Notes under the pieces: model-generated | What the model was told of the DNA's origin: nothing | The model's database searches: none | Seen by the model: the letters and a program-made list of their open reading frames with translations, nothing else | NCBI GenBank assembly: GCA_025558095.1 | Contig: JAIVFI010000033.1 | Span: 186,001 to 250,000 of the forward strand | Source: Hyaloraphidium curvatum | Taxonomy: Eukaryota > Monoblepharomycota > Hyaloraphidiomycetes > Hyaloraphidiales > Hyaloraphidiaceae | Direction: 5' to 3' | Length of the DNA stretch: 64,000 bases | Translations under genes and position numbers: made by a program | In this document: positions 32,167 to 41,348 of the stretch, piece after piece | Position numbering within the stretch: position 1 is the first letter of the stretch | How the letters are laid out: each line of letters opens with the position of its first letter

Positions 32167-33292
32167 ATGACCGAGACAATCAGCAATATGAGCGCGGCGA
32201 CAAAGGAGGTCTGTTTCAGCGGGATTCGTCGCCTCACAAGGGCGCCCAGCTGACGGCACGCGCACCGGGCAGACGATGGAGCTGGTCCAATCCATACAGG
32301 CTCTGAGCGCTCAATCGGGGCCTACGGTGAAGATCTTTCAAAACATCGCCGACGTCTTCACGTGGAAGAACGTTCCCGTGACCCTCGGCGTCTGCGCCGC
32401 CTGGGCCGTTCTCTGTTTGGCTCCCACGACCTTCATCATGTTCGGGCCCCATGCTTTCGTGCTCTGGGTGAGTGCGAATTGCGCCTTGGACCCAGGATGC
32501 CTGCTGACTTGGTTGTGCAGGTACTCGGAGTTGTCCTGTCAAAGAAGATCCGGAAGACGAAGCCGACAGAGGCACAGTTCCAGGCTGACATGCAGAGAGA
32601 GATGGAGGAGAAGGCAGCTGCTGAACGGGCGGCGGCAGCTGCCAAGAAAGCCGCGGAAGAGTGGGTGATCGTTTTCGTACCCCCTCGCTTGGCTCACTTT
32701 GTCTTCCTTTGTCTTTCCTTCCAGGGCCGAGAAGGCCAAGCGTGGTGAGTTGCGAGCACGAGCTTACTTCGCCTCCTTGCTCATTTTCTCTGTCTCTTCA
32801 GCAAATTGGGGTTACCTCCAGACTGGCCTCAACTTTGCGACCTCGAGCGTGTTCTCTGTGACCAAGACTGCGGCATCCTTCCTGCCCGTTGACCTTCCTG
32901 ACATACCCAACCTCGGCGACGTCGCGAAACAGATCGACGGGATCCAGAAAACCGTTGACAATGGTAGATTAACGGACGGCTTGATCCGTACCACGTTGCT
33001 GATCGATCAATCTGCAGCGACGAACCAGCTTGCCACTGTCAACCAGTTTGTTCACGACCTGAGCTGGGCGGATGAACAAAAGACCTACGACCTTGTCGAA
33101 AAGATTCTCCTTTCCTGGGTCGTCTGGGTCATCATTCTCTACTTTATTCCCTTCAAGTTCATCGCCCTGATCCTCGGCGAGCTGGGCCTCTTTGCGCTCT
33201 CGGAGACCGGCGGCCTGGCGATCGCCAAGATCTCGAGGATGGCGGCGGGCTCCGCACCCGCAGCCAATGGCGACGCCAAGAAGGTCGAGTGA
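32167..33292 (+). CDS. Membrane protein with helical hairpins at both ends
   Basis: Five exons including a microexon of about 20 nt (EAKAKR-type codons near 32726-32745). It starts MTETISNMSAATKE and continues TMELVQSIQ after a 64-nt intron. An N-terminal hydrophobic hairpin (VPVTLGVCAAWAVLCLAP; FIMFGPHAFVLWVLGVVLSKK) is followed by a charged coiled coil (MQREMEEKAAAERAAAAAKKA), an amphipathic middle and a C-terminal hairpin (ILLSWVVWVIILYFIPFKFIALILGELGLFAL). The layout recalls reticulon/MCTP-like ER-shaping proteins, but I cannot assign a family. The next gene downstream is a C2-domain protein on the same strand. Confidence 0.65.
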
Positions 33293-33740
33293 CGGAGGAG
33301 CTGCTGCTGGGGACGATCAGACTCGTGGTCATGCTGTTGTTCGCATTCTGTAACTTGCCGTTATATGTATGGGATAGATCGGAAACCGCCCCCAGGAGCC
33401 GAACGGGGGCGGTCCGTTGATCGGTGCGGTGCAGTGCGGTGCGGCAGCCAGGACCCCGATCGTCCGACCCCGACCGCCTCACACACTCCTCCTCCGCTGG
33501 TACTGACGTTCTCTGCCGGCGCATCGTCGCTCTTCGCATTCTTCTGAACGCAATGGGTCCGTGTTCCGGCGTTCCTCCGCCCCTCTGCGTCTGACATCAC
33601 CCTGTTTCGATGTCCCTGGCTCCTCCTCGCTCGGCATCCGGTTTCGGTTCCTCTTTACTGCCACGCCACGGCGTGTGACGCTCTGTTCCTATTGTGGTGT
33701 TCCTCCTTACGCCTGACCACGGCCTCGTTACCCTGTTCCG
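33293..33740. repeat. Degenerate repeated sequence upstream of the C2 gene
   Basis: The interval and the 100 bp after it contain several diverged copies of a motif like gtgttccggcgttcctcc, followed in two copies by ctgcgtctgac / acgcctgac and caccctgttt / taccctgttc. Copies start near 33560, 33685 and 33790. No protein is supported. It may be the 5' UTR or first intron of the C2 gene. Confidence 0.4.
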
Positions 33741-34437
33741 GTGTTCGCGCCTCTTCCGTTCACGCCGTCGACGACTGTTCACTCTCACCGCACGTCTGTC
33801 TTATTCTGGCGTTCCTCTCTACTCTTACGCACGGCGTTTGGGCACCCACTCCCGGGCTTGGTGCAATTCAACGCGCGGCATCCTGCAGGCCCCGTCACGA
33901 TCAAGCTCCGGGCCCGCGGACTGACAAAGAATGACCTTCTTGGCAAGGCCGACCCGTACTTGAGAATATCCAAGAAGACCCCGGGAAAGGATGAATGGGA
34001 CATGGTCTTCAAGGGAGGGTTCGTGAAGCAGACGCTCGACCCCGATTGGCCGCAGTTCCAGCTCTCGCTGGAGGAGCTCGGCGGGCCGGATGCGCCGCTG
34101 CTGTGGGAGGTTGGCCTGTCATTGCCTGCTTTCGGGGGCTTCGTGGCCTGATCGCTCTGCAACGGCGAAATAGGTCCTGGACTACGACACGACCCACAAG
34201 ACCGGCCCCGAGGGAATGCAGGTTTGTACGACATGTCTTCCTCGCCAACACGTTGCTGAATGAGCTCGTCCGTTACCGCAGGACGACTACCACGGCTTCC
34301 TCGAGGCCAGCTTGAACGAACTCAAGGCCAAGCCCTCGCACAAGCTGTACAACCCGCTGCGGGAGGAGGCCATGCAGAAGGCGGGCAAGCCGTACGAGGG
34401 CGACGGGGATTTGCTGGTGGACCAGGTCATGTTCTGA
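33741..34437 (+). CDS. C2-domain protein (copine-like C2)
   Basis: Three visible exons; the start is unresolved. The frame is open from 33741 but has no in-frame ATG, and a 3' splice site at about 33888 (tcctgcag) suggests an upstream exon. The body is one C2 domain: GPVTIKLRARGLTKNDLLGKADPYLRI with the calcium-binding Asp of the first loop, FVKQTLDPDWPQF, then LDYDTTHKTG after a splice, and DDYHGFLEASLNEL. The C-terminus reads NPLREEAMQKAGKPYEGDGD and ends VDQVMF. C2 domains bind phospholipids, often with calcium. About 150 residues are covered. Confidence 0.65.
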
Positions 34438-34664
34438 GGGCACGGGGCTATTTCATTAGATGCTAGAGTATTGCTTCCGCGGACTGTGTTCGGAAGCGTC
34501 TATGTCAAAGGTCCCTCTTTTCTTCGTTTCGAGTGTACAGCCGATTGGTATCGCAAAGCGCGCGAAGGGGGCGGCACGAGCAGAATGACCAAGATTTCAG
34601 AGTGTCAGAAGAAGTGGTTATGGAGACGGGTTAGCAACAAGGCCAGCGAAGAATCCGCCAATAG

Positions 34665-36343
34665 CTAAACTCCGAGGTCCTTGCAGCTCGCTTTAGCGCA
34701 CACTGCCTGCCCATGTCCTGTCCACGTCCATGTCCAAGAGATCACTCCACGACCGCATACCTCGGCAACCTCGCCCTGAGCTCCTCCTGCGCCGACGGTG
34801 AGCACTGCGCGGCCACCCTGGAGAGCACGTACCATCTGGTAGTCGGCGTTCGAAAACACGATCCGCTCGCGCGCGAGATCCGGGGTGTCCGTGCGCGGGG
34901 GGAGCTGCGTGAGGTCGGGCGTACCCAGCCGCGGAAGCCTGAGACCGTTGGCGATACCAGCCGGCACTGCGAAGGCCGCGCGCGCCGCGGCCCCGTTGGC
35001 AAGTGTCGGCGCGCCGTTCCCGTTCCCGCTCCCGTCCCCCGACGTCGCGCTGTCGGGCGAACCGCCCCCCACCGCCCCGTTCTCGGGCGTAATCTCGCCC
35101 GGCTCCGTCTTGACCACCACGTCCGGCGTCCCTGTCCTCGGCCTCTTGGCCGCCGGCTCCTCCGACTCCCCCCTCCTCTTCCTCCCCGAGCCGTCCGCCG
35201 GTTCTACAGGTTCGTCCCCGGGAACCGGCTTGACGGACGCGAGCAGCTCCTCGATCTCGCGCATGCGCCGGCGGACCTCCTCCCGCTCGCGCTCCTCCTG
35301 GAGCTCCTGGAACCGCGGGTTGACGAAAACCTTGGTCGGGACCGGGGATGGGGGGATGGGAGGGAGCAAGGGAGGAGGGGCGAATGGCGGGGGAGGCTGC
35401 GGCGGGGGCGACGACGGGGCGGGGGAGAACTCGGTGCGCAGGCGCGCGAGAACGTCCGGGGATGCCGAAGAAAGCAGGGCGCGGAGCTCGGCCTGGATGG
35501 CGGCGACGTCCGGTGCTGCGGGGGGAGGTTGCGGTGCTGCGGGCGGGGGTGCGGCCGGGGCTGCAGGAGGCGGCAGAGGGGGTGGAGGCGGCGGCGCCAG
35601 CGCGTGTGGGGGCTCAAAGTCCGCAAACATGTTGGTGTGCTTGTTCAGGGAGTCGAGGAAGGACTGCGCTGAAGGGACGTCGGAAAACTGCACGCGGTAG
35701 CGGCCCTTTGCGATCGTCCGGACGGAAAGCGGCCTTCCAAACAGCGAAGCGAGGTGCAGCAGGAGCGCGTCCGAGTTGTTTGCCCGCGAGTGGGTGACGA
35801 TGACGACGGCTGCCGGCGGTCTGCGATGAAGGAAAAGTAAAGCGACACGGATTGCGGCGGACGCACAGTTGGGCGGCTCGCGGTGTTGCCGCGGATGGGT
35901 CGTCGCCTGGTTCGTTCCCCTGTCGCAGAACTCGACGCGCAGGCGAGCCTGCTCCGCCTGCATGGACATCTTGGCACGCCTCATTGATCCATCATCCATG
36001 AACTCTATGTTGACCTTTCGCAGCTCTGCCGAACGCGTGTTGGCGTGCTTGGGCGTCGCGTCGCCGTCGACCACCACCCACGCGAGAGGAATGCAAAGAG
36101 TTTGAAGCCGTCCTGCTGTGTAGCCCATTGAAATGCTGCTACCAGATCGAGAAGCGTTGCCGATTCCCGCAGCACGACGTGCAGAACGAACTTCTCGGCG
36201 TCGAGGGATGTGGGGGAAGAGAGCGCGCCGAGCGGCGTCAGCGGCAGCGACGGCGGCGGTCCGGGGCCCGGCGGCGGCGGCGGCAGCCCCGGCGGGAACG
36301 CCGAGGGGTACAGCGGCGCATGCCCGCCGGGCGGCGCCTCCAT
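34665..36343 (-). CDS. Pro-rich nuclear protein with an RRM-like segment
   Basis: Multi-exon. It starts at ATG 36343 (MEAPPGGHAPLYPSAF, then polyproline), followed by a globular stretch (FVLHVVLRESATLLDLVAAFQWA). After a splice near 36090 comes QLRKVNIEFMDD. A second small alpha/beta segment (AAVVIVTHSRANN...YRVQFSDVPSAQSFLDSL) resembles an RRM-type fold. The rest is Pro-rich, then a charged helix (FQELQEEREREEVRRRMREIEEL), an NLS (GRKRRGE...AKRPRTG) and a tail with repeated TPD. A last 54-nt intron is possible near the stop. Family unknown; RNA or transcription role inferred. It is 141 bp from the divergent E2 gene. One middle junction near 35820-35870 is not fully resolved. Confidence 0.62.
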
Positions 36344-36484
36344 CGCCCAGCTAGATGAACGAAAAGTGTCGGGGAAAGGGATCGGAACCATATCGAGGAC
36401 ACGACGACTCGGCTGCCACGTCCGGAGCTCGCAGGGCACGGTCCGCCGAAGCCAGCTCCTCCTCTCCACTTTCCTGCGTCTGCG

Positions 36485-37627
36485 ATGGCGGCGGCGGCGC
36501 GCTCCGCCGGCGCCAAGCGGCTCATGCGCGAGGCCGCCGAGCTGCAGGCCGACCCGTCGCCCGCCTACACCGCGCACCCGCTCGAGGAATCGCTGTTCGA
36601 GTGGCACTTTTCCGTGCGCGGCCCATCGGGCACCGCGTTCGAGGGCGGCATCTACCACGGCCGGATCCTGCTGCCCCCCGAGTACCCGTTCAAGCCGCCG
36701 AGCATTATCTTCATGACGCCAAACGGGAGGTTCGAGGTCGGCAAGAAGATCTGTCTGTCGGTGACGGGGCACCACCCGGAGTTCTGGCGGCCGGCGTGGG
36801 GCAGTGGGTGTTGTTTTGGCTGCAGGTTGCCTGCCAGGACGTGGTCTGACTGGACGCCTCCTCCCCCAGTCCGCACCGTGCTCCTCGCCGTCATCTCCTT
36901 CATGCCAACCCAGGGCGAGGGCGCCATTGGCGCGCTCGACTACAGCGACGAGGAACGCAAGCGCCTGGCACGCCGCTCTCTGGACTGGAGCTGCCCGCAG
37001 TGCGGGCGCAACGCGGACGCGCTGCCAGCCGAGGCGTCCGAGGAGGCCGGCGGCGAGGCCAAGGCGCGGGACGAGCGCGAGAGCGGGGAGCTGCTGGCGA
37101 TGATGAACTTTGCCTACGAGGGGAACAAGGCGCCGCCCGCAGCCGAGTCGGCAAAGGCGGACGAGGGCGCAGGGACTGCACAGGCGCCCGCGACACCTTC
37201 TCCGGCACCCATACCTGCGCCAGCCAGCGCGCCCGGGGGTGACGATGCCGGGCAGCCCACGCCAACCTCCGTGGACAAGGGGAAGGGGCGCGCCGTGGAC
37301 GCCCCGACGCCGTCGGACGCCTCTCTTCCCGCTCCCGCCCCCGCACCGGCACCCGCACCCGCATTTCCTCCTCCTTCTGCACCCGCACCCGCCCTTGCTG
37401 CCGCGCCCCGCCCCGCGCCGCGCGCCGCCCCGCTCGCTGCCGCCGGACCCCGACCGACCGCCGCGCGCCCGCACCAGGCACCCCAGCCGACGCCCGAGGA
37501 GCAGCGCAGGCAGATGGAGCGCGAGCGGATGATGATCGACGCGGCGATCGCGGTGGTGGTCGGGCTGATCGCGTGGCTGGTCAGCAGGCGGATCGGGGGT
37601 TGGCTGGCGATGCTGGGGAAGAAGTGA
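36485..37627 (+). CDS. UBC6: Ubc6/UBE2J-type tail-anchored ubiquitin-conjugating enzyme
   Basis: Two exons (36485-36803, 36870-37627), 358 residues; the splice restores RPAWGIRTVLLAV. The UBC core is at the N-terminus with the catalytic Cys in GKKICLSVTGHHPEFW, the UBE2J/Ubc6 version in which HPN is replaced by a MTPNGRF context. A long Pro/Ala-rich linker follows, then a single C-terminal span (IDAAIAVVVGLIAWLVSR) that anchors the enzyme in the ER membrane facing the cytosol. Role: E2 for ER-associated degradation. A Derlin-like gene follows 169 bp downstream on the same strand. Confidence 0.9.
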   Translation: MAAAARSAGAKRLMREAAELQADPSPAYTAHPLEESLFEWHFSVRGPSGTAFEGGIYHGRILLPPEYPFKPPSIIFMTPNGRFEVGKKICLSVTGHHPEFWRPAWGSGCCFGCRLPARTWSDWTPPPPVRTVLLAVISFMPTQGEGAIGALDYSDEERKRLARRSLDWSCPQCGRNADALPAEASEEAGGEAKARDERESGELLAMMNFAYEGNKAPPAAESAKADEGAGTAQAPATPSPAPIPAPASAPGGDDAGQPTPTSVDKGKGRAVDAPTPSDASLPAPAPAPAPAPAFPPPSAPAPALAAAPRPAPRAAPLAAAGPRPTAARPHQAPQPTPEEQRRQMERERMMIDAAIAVVVGLIAWLVSRRIGGWLAMLGKK

Positions 37628-37796
37628 GAGGCGGCTGATGCGTTACATGCAATGCTGTATATTCTTGACTTGCTGAAAATGAGGAGGAAGGCCTTTTCTC
37701 GCGTCTTTCCTGCTCGGCCACGCAGGCCACGCAAGGGACGAGTCGGGACGAGTCGGGACGCGTCGTCGCTCGAATCCACAATCTGCCCCTGAAAAG

Positions 37797-38867
37797 ATGG
37801 CGGACGCGACGCCTCCTGCCCCTTCGTCTTTTGAATCCTTGAAGCTCCGGCACTCTGTCGCCGCAGCCCGCGCGTCCCTGGGGCTGGCGCGCCCTCCCGC
37901 GCCGCCCGCTCGCGACCTCGTTGGCGGCGACCTTTCCGCGGTCACGCCTCCCCGAGACCGCGCCGGATCGCCCGCGCCCGCATACGTTCCTGCGGCCCCC
38001 CTTTTGCCCGTCGCGCGGCGGTTCCTGCTGACCGGCTGGGACACCGCGCTCACCTTCGCGTCGTCGGCACCGGTCACTGCCACGCAACTCGTGGTCGGCG
38101 CAGCCCTCACCGTCGCGCTGGGCGTCGGCCTCGCGCGGGAAAGATCGGTGCTCTTTCACCCGGCGCTTTTCGGCCCCTCGACGCTGCTCACGCCTCTCAG
38201 CGCGGCCCTCGCGCTCGGCACGGGCCTGTTCGAGGCCGGCCGCCGCGGTTACAACCTAGTCGTCTATGGCGGCGAGGTCGAGCGCATGCTCGGCGGCCCA
38301 GGCGACGTCTGGCGAGACGGACGCGTTGTGGAAGAGGGCCCGGCGCGCCTCGGACCAGACGGCCAGCGCCGCCCGTTCCTCGAATGGCTGCTCTCGTCGC
38401 GCTACCTTCGCCTGCAGGCCGCGGCGCTCGCCTGCGTCGTGGGCTTCGAGCTGCTCACCAGCCCCTCGACCGTCCTGCGCGGCGGCTCGCCCAGGCCCTA
38501 CGCGCTGTCTTCGGCCCTCGAGTACTCGGCCATGTTCCTCTTCAGCTTCCTGGCCCCTCCGGCATCCACCGTTTCTTTCCTCGGCGTCCTCCCCTCGATG
38601 CCCACGATCGCGATCCCGTACCTGTACTGCGCCTCGGGCTTCTTCGGCGACATCCGCGGCATGCTCGCCGGGCTGGCGGGCGCCCTGGCCGCGGCCAAGT
38701 TCGCCGGGCTCAAGCGCGGCAACGGCGAGGACGTGGTGACGTGGTACAAGGGGGAGATCGAATACTGGTCGCGCACGGCGATGGAGCTGGTCGGCGGGGA
38801 CAAGAGGCCCGGGATCGGGGGCGGGCCGTCGTTCGGGGGGGCTGGGCGGAGGCTCGGGAGCGCCTAG
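37797..38867 (+). CDS. Derlin/rhomboid-like multi-span membrane protein
   Basis: Single exon, 356 residues. The N-terminus is disordered (Pro/Ala/Arg). Five to six hydrophobic segments follow: TQLVVGAALTVALGVGL, FHPALFGPSTLLTPLSAALALG, LRLQAAALACVVGFELL, ALSSALEYSAMFLFSFL and SVSFLG-type VSFLGVLPSMPTIAIPYLY, then FGDIRGMLAGLAGALAA. The order and the late phrase (FLGVLPSMPT...GDIRGMLAG) resemble Derlins, rhomboid pseudoproteases that move misfolded proteins across the ER membrane. No catalytic Ser/His dyad is seen. The assignment is by pattern, not certain; the upstream ERAD-type E2 supports it. Confidence 0.6.
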   Translation: MADATPPAPSSFESLKLRHSVAAARASLGLARPPAPPARDLVGGDLSAVTPPRDRAGSPAPAYVPAAPLLPVARRFLLTGWDTALTFASSAPVTATQLVVGAALTVALGVGLARERSVLFHPALFGPSTLLTPLSAALALGTGLFEAGRRGYNLVVYGGEVERMLGGPGDVWRDGRVVEEGPARLGPDGQRRPFLEWLLSSRYLRLQAAALACVVGFELLTSPSTVLRGGSPRPYALSSALEYSAMFLFSFLAPPASTVSFLGVLPSMPTIAIPYLYCASGFFGDIRGMLAGLAGALAAAKFAGLKRGNGEDVVTWYKGEIEYWSRTAMELVGGDKRPGIGGGPSFGGAGRRLGSA

Positions 38868-39255
38868 GGAGGCGGAGCACGTTGGATGATGCTTCGAGAT
38901 TGCTACATGGGGCTTGTTTGTGGTCGATAGCGCACGGATCGGGGAAAGATCGGGCAATGGGCTAGTTGTCGCTGCTGCTGCAGAGCTTTCGAATGACACT
39001 GAATCGAACATAATGCATCGTCACCCGGCCCAGCTTCTTCAATTGTTCCAAACGCCTCCGTTTGACCGGTGGCCAGAAAGCATGTGTCCGGGACTGCGGA
39101 GGTTCGAGCTCAGCCACTCGGGATGCGGAACGAGTTCTTGCGGGCCCAAGCCGGAGGGATCTCGGGAACAAATACTGCCCTTCCTTCCGAGCGCACAGAA
39201 AAGCATCTTTCTCCACTCTACTCCGCTTCGTCCACCCACGCTCTACCCAGCAACA
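38868..39255. promoter_or_regulatory. Upstream region of the heliorhodopsin gene
   Basis: 388 bp between the Derlin-like stop and the heliorhodopsin start. No gene is seen. It should carry the promoter and 5' UTR; the start context is caacaATGgcc. Confidence 0.4.
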
Positions 39256-40585
39256 ATGGCCGAAGTCTCTATCGAGGCCCCGAAGCTCAACGAGCAGCCG
39301 CAGACCGTCACGGTCGTGCGCACCGAGCCGGTGCTCACCCCGGAGCAGGAGACGCTCCGGGCCAAGAAGGAGCGCGAGCTCTACTACTGGAACATCGCCA
39401 TGGTGCGTTGCCCGCCCACGGCCCCCCGCCGGATCTCCTCCGGAACGCTATAACGCATCCCCCCGCCCCGCCCCCACCAGACCGTCCTCCACGGTCTCCA
39501 GGCCGTCATCGCCCTCGGCATGGGCCTCGCCATCACCCGCCTCAAGAACTTCCGCACCCCGCTCATCACCACCTTCCCCGCCTGGACCCGCGGCTACCCC
39601 GAGCCCGCGCTGCAGGTCGTCGGCTCGCTGCCGTTCGTCCCGGTCACCTCGGGCTTTGCGTTCCTGTCGGCGATATTCCACGCCTTCACTCTGATCTGGT
39701 ACAAGCAGTACATTGCCGATCTGCGCAAGGGGATCGTGGGTCGGCCGCTTTCGCCGGGGTTGACGTCCGCTGACTGTCTACCCTCCCTCAGAACAAGTTC
39801 CGCTGGATCGAGTACGGTTTCTCGTCCTCGCTCATGATTGGCCTCATTGCCCAGCTGTTCGGTGTCTGTGGGTTTCGCATGTCGGCTCCGTGCCTGGCCG
39901 CGATCTGACCAGGGTCCGCCCATCGCAGACGACGTCATGACCCTTGTGACGATCATGAGCGTCAACGCGTGCATGAACTGTGGGTCGAATCGAATGTTCT
40001 GGTGACGTTGGTGTGGTTGCTGATGGTTTTGCTTCCTCCGCCGCCCCTCCGCGCACCGATCTCTCTGAAACCGCACATCACTCCCCTCCAACTCCCCTCA
40101 ACGCCTTCTAACGTCTCCGTATCGTTCCCTATCGTCATTTTGCAGACTTTGGGTATATGATGGAGTTGCAGAACCAAACAACCGACTACGTCGACTGGAC
40201 GGCCTTCTGGTTCGGCTGCTTCGCCGGCATCGTGCCCTGGGCGGTGATCGTCGCCCAGGCGGCCGGAACTCCCGGCATTTCTGCCGCGCCCGCCTTCGTC
40301 TGGGCCATCCTCGCCGTCTACTTCATATTCTTCAACACCTTCCCGATCAACATGATCCTGCAGTACCGCAGGCAGGGCCGCTTCGCCGACAACCTGTTCC
40401 CGGGATCGGGATACTACCTCGGCGAGAAGATCTACCAGATCCTTTCGCTGGTGGCCAAAGTGCGTTGTTGTAGATCGTGTTTGTTTGCACCGAGCTGATG
40501 CCGATCCCCAATCCAGTCGCTCCTGCTCTGGCTCGTCATTGGCGGTTCCAACCAGCCTTCGGCCGCCAACCCGCAGCCGCTGTAA
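39256..40585 (+). CDS. Heliorhodopsin
   Basis: Six exons (39256-39402, 39481-39735, 39792-39867, 39929-39979, 40146-40459, 40517-40585) give 303 residues exactly in frame. Seven hydrophobic helices. Diagnostic heliorhodopsin blocks: FRWIEYGFSSSLMIGLIAQL (helix C; Arg138, counterion Glu141), FWFGCFAGIVPW (helix E) and ILSLVAKSLLLW (helix G; retinal Schiff-base Lys281). His53 (VLHGLQ) and His116 (IFHAF) sit where His23 and His80 of HeR 48C12 line the cavity. These blocks do not occur in microbial type-1 rhodopsins. Heliorhodopsins bind retinal, have slow photocycles and an inverted membrane orientation; most pump nothing detectable and are thought to be sensors. Intron 5 falls directly after the Lys281 codon. 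The first 30 residues are polar and cytosol-type. Confidence 0.95.
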
Positions 40586-40678
40586 ACTAGTGGACTGCTC
40601 GATCAGGAGGGTGGATGTTGCTTTATGTAATGGCTCTGTCGAGGAACACGGTGCCTTTCCTCCAGCATTGACCATCGC

Positions 40679-41257
40679 TCACAAGATGCGGCTCGGGTAG
40701 AAGTTGACGACCCGCGCCGCCGCCGACTTCTTCCTGGGCCCCTTCTGGAAGATCTCCACGTAGTCTTTTCTCCCTTGCAAGATGTACCTCTTCTCCGGCA
40801 CCCCGTTTGCGTCCTTCTGCCAGTCCGTCTTGCGCTTCTTCTTCTTCCGCTTCTTCTTCGCTTCCTCCGGGCCCAGTGCGGCCTTCTGTTCTTCCGTGTC
40901 CATTTCCTCGCCGCTCTCGGCGTCCTCCCAGCCCTCATCGCCGTCCTCGTCGTACCATGCCGGCCCTTCCTCGTCCTCGCCGTCCGATCCGGCAATGTCC
41001 GCCGGCAGGGCCGACCGTTTTGGCTTTTCCAGCGCCTTCAGGACCTTCCCCGACTTGACCGAATGCAGCTTCGTCTCGGAAGCGGGTTGCTTCGCCTGCA
41101 GCCGCTTCGCGGGGGCCACTTCCGGCTCCAGGTCCGAACCGCCGAGTTCCGCGTCCGACGAGCCTCCAGGGGCGTCCGGGAGCGAATTGCGGGTAATCTT
41201 CTTAAAGTCCCGCTCTTTTCGCGACAGGCGCTTGTGGAATTTGGCGCTGCGGCCCAT
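40679..41257 (-). CDS. Small Lys-rich nucleolar-type protein
   Basis: Single exon, 192 residues from ATG 41257 (MGRSAKFHKRLSRKERD). Very basic ends flank an acidic middle (DGEDEEGPAWYDEDGDEG), then KKKRKKKKRKTDW, and a conserved-looking C-terminus (RYILQGRKDYVEIFQKGPRKK) ending in VNFYPSRIL. The composition is that of a ribosome-biogenesis or nucleolar factor; the family is not named. It is divergent from the TcdA gene, 91 bp apart. Confidence 0.65.
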   Translation of the reverse strand: MGRSAKFHKRLSRKERDFKKITRNSLPDAPGGSSDAELGGSDLEPEVAPAKRLQAKQPASETKLHSVKSGKVLKALEKPKRSALPADIAGSDGEDEEGPAWYDEDGDEGWEDAESGEEMDTEEQKAALGPEEAKKKRKKKKRKTDWQKDANGVPEKRYILQGRKDYVEIFQKGPRKKSAAARVVNFYPSRIL

Positions 41258-41348
41258 CGCAAATGCCGCCGCACGAGGGCAGGGGTGGTTGTTGTCGATT
41301 GTTTCCAATCACCCTCAAAGCAACCGAACTCTTCCACGCGTTCCGGCG

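Noticed and set aside
39256-40585. Type-1 microbial rhodopsin or other 7-TM receptor
   Set aside because: The blocks RWIEY, FWFGCFAGIVPW and LSLVAKSL are heliorhodopsin-specific; type-1 opsins have RYxDW-type helix C and D-x3-K helix G motifs not seen here.
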